Origin: Paraburkholderia aromaticivorans
GTDB lineage: Bacteria; Pseudomonadota; Gammaproteobacteria; Burkholderiales; Burkholderiaceae
Length of the DNA: 64,000 nt
Assembly: GCF_002278075.1 (NCBI RefSeq)
Contig: NZ_CP022990.1
Span: 1-64,000, forward strand
Reading direction: 5' to 3'
Shown: one piece after another, positions 63,120 to 64,000 of the stretch
Position numbering within the stretch: the stretch's first letter is position 1
Layout of the letters: each line of letters begins with the position of its first letter
Translations under genes and position numbers: made by a program
Notes under the pieces: model-generated
The model's input: only the letters and a program-made list of their open reading frames with translations
The model's database searches: none
Told to the model about the DNA's origin: nothing

Positions 63120-64000
63120 TCAATGGGCCGCCGCGACGGCGCGTGTCGTATCGATCACCGAGCCGGTGTTGGCGGCTTCGGCGATCGCCTCGGTAATGCG
63201 TAGATTCTGCAGGCCGTCGCTGGCGCTCACCAGCGGTTCGGCTTCCTGGCGGATGACACGCTCGAAATGGTCGAGTTGAAGCTTGAGCGGATCGTCGCGC
63301 GTCATATCCGCGACACTCGTTTCAAAGGGCTTCCACCACGAACGGTCCTCAGCTTTTCGATAGGTTTTCAGCCGCATGGTGGGCACGGCGAGCGAACCGA
63401 AGGTGCCCGCGATCACATAGCAGTCTTCATCCGGATAGGTCGGGTAAGCCTTGTTTTCCTGCGAGGTCTGCTCCCAACTGCGAGCGCTGGCCGCCGTGTC
63501 CGACAGCATGAAGCTGCCGAGCGCGCCGTTCGCGAAGCGCAGGTTGATCGCCACCGTGTCTTCGACCGGAAAACCACGCGCGGCATGTGAGGAAAACGCC
63601 TGCACGGCCACGATATCGCCGCATAGCATGCGCAGGTTGTGCATCTCGTGAATCATGTTCAGCAGAATCGGACCACCGCCCGGCTCGCGCCGCCAGGGCG
63701 CGTCGGAGAAGTACGCATCCGGCTTGAAAAAGACCGCGCTGCCCATTACCGCGACCAGTTTGCCGAGCCGCCCTTCGTCGATCAGTTGCCTTGCGCGGGC
63801 CATAATCGGACTGTGCGCGCGATGATGCCCGATCAGCAACGGCACGCCGCAGCGCTCGACTTCGCGGACCAGCGCTTCGGCGGCGTCGACGGTGGGAGCG
63901 ATCGGCTTTTCGAGCAGCGTGGGCACGCCGGCCGCGAGACAGATCAACGCGTGCTCCACGTGCAACTGGTTCGGCGTGGCGAGGATCACGCCGTCAGGGC
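63120..64000 (-). CDS. Gfo/Idh/MocA-family oxidoreductase (partial, 5' end beyond window)
   Basis: At least 293 residues of an NAD(P)-dependent dehydrogenase are seen; the first part of the Rossmann domain lies outside the window. The visible start PDGVILATPNQLHVEHAL is the end of the NAD-binding domain. EKPIAPTVDAAEALV supplies the conserved catalytic EKP motif. GHHRAHSPIMARARQLI follows. The C-terminal domain has LLNMIHEMHNLRMLCG, carrying the substrate-site His. Substrate unknown; the linked dehydroquinase suggests a quinate, shikimate or inositol-like compound. Confidence 0.9.
   Translation of the reverse strand, partial: PDGVILATPNQLHVEHALICLAAGVPTLLEKPIAPTVDAAEALVREVERCGVPLLIGHHRAHSPIMARARQLIDEGRLGKLVAVMGSAVFFKPDAYFSDAPWRREPGGGPILLNMIHEMHNLRMLCGDIVAVQAFSSHAARGFPVEDTVAINLRFANGALGSFMLSDTAASARSWEQTSQENKAYPTYPDEDCYVIAGTFGSLAVPTMRLKTYRKAEDRSWWKPFETSVADMTRDDPLKLQLDHFERVIRQEAEPLVSASDGLQNLRITEAIAEAANTGSVIDTTRAVAAAH

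Overview
The window is a GC-rich, densely coded stretch of a Gram-negative proteobacterial chromosome. The gene families point to a beta-proteobacterium of the Burkholderia / Paraburkholderia group: a cellulose operon with bcsP, bcsQ and bcsD, NodT-type RND efflux operons followed by OmpR-type two-component pairs, a type II dehydroquinase beside a Gfo/Idh/MocA oxidoreductase, and a homoprotocatechuate meta-cleavage operon. This placement is inferred from gene content only. I see no rRNA, complete tRNA or CRISPR array.

Layout. (1) 0.4-8.6 kb: an efflux operon in the order RND permease, membrane fusion protein, outer membrane factor, response regulator, sensor kinase. The permease gene is broken by four frameshifts while its partners are intact. 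(2) 8.6-17.5 kb: dinB, an outer-membrane barrel, an orphan lipoprotein, two yceI genes with a cytochrome b561, a PAS-GGDEF diguanylate cyclase, an ArsB-like transporter and two small genes. (3) 17.6-25.6 kb: a second, intact efflux operon in the reverse order (outer membrane factor, fusion protein, permease) followed by its own two-component pair. (4) 25.6-32.7 kb: a small membrane protein, a PAP2 phosphatase, a DUF72 protein, a large hybrid histidine kinase and a DUF2252 protein. (5) 32.8-45.9 kb: a leftward cellulose synthesis operon bcsD-P-Q-A-B-Z-C, followed at 46.4-50.0 kb by a membrane GGDEF protein and a membrane GGDEF-EAL protein transcribed the other way. (6) 50.1-56.6 kb: the leftward hpaG1-G2-E-D-F-H-I operon for homoprotocatechuate degradation, divergent from its MarR-type regulator hpaR, with a 14-bp palindrome between them. 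(7) 56.7-64 kb: a D-threonine-aldolase-like enzyme and a HAD hydrolase, an ISL3-family insertion sequence with intact ends and an 8-bp target duplication, a LysR regulator, a sulfotransferase-like protein, a type II dehydroquinase and an oxidoreductase cut by the window end.

How it fits together. The two efflux blocks are self-contained exporters with their own regulators. BcsA has a PilZ domain that binds c-di-GMP, so the neighbouring cyclase and dual-domain protein are plausible inputs for cellulose production. The hpa genes convert homoprotocatechuate to succinate semialdehyde and pyruvate, but the hydroxylase that makes homoprotocatechuate (hpaBC) is not in the window. The most unusual signals are the fourfold frameshifted pump gene, the roughly 290-residue low-complexity insert in BcsC, the complete ISL3 element carrying a divergent accessory gene just upstream of the HAD gene, a nested 15-bp inverted repeat at 16.8 kb, a possible mini zinc-ribbon gene upstream of bcsD and a fragment resembling a tRNA 3' end at 31.4 kb.
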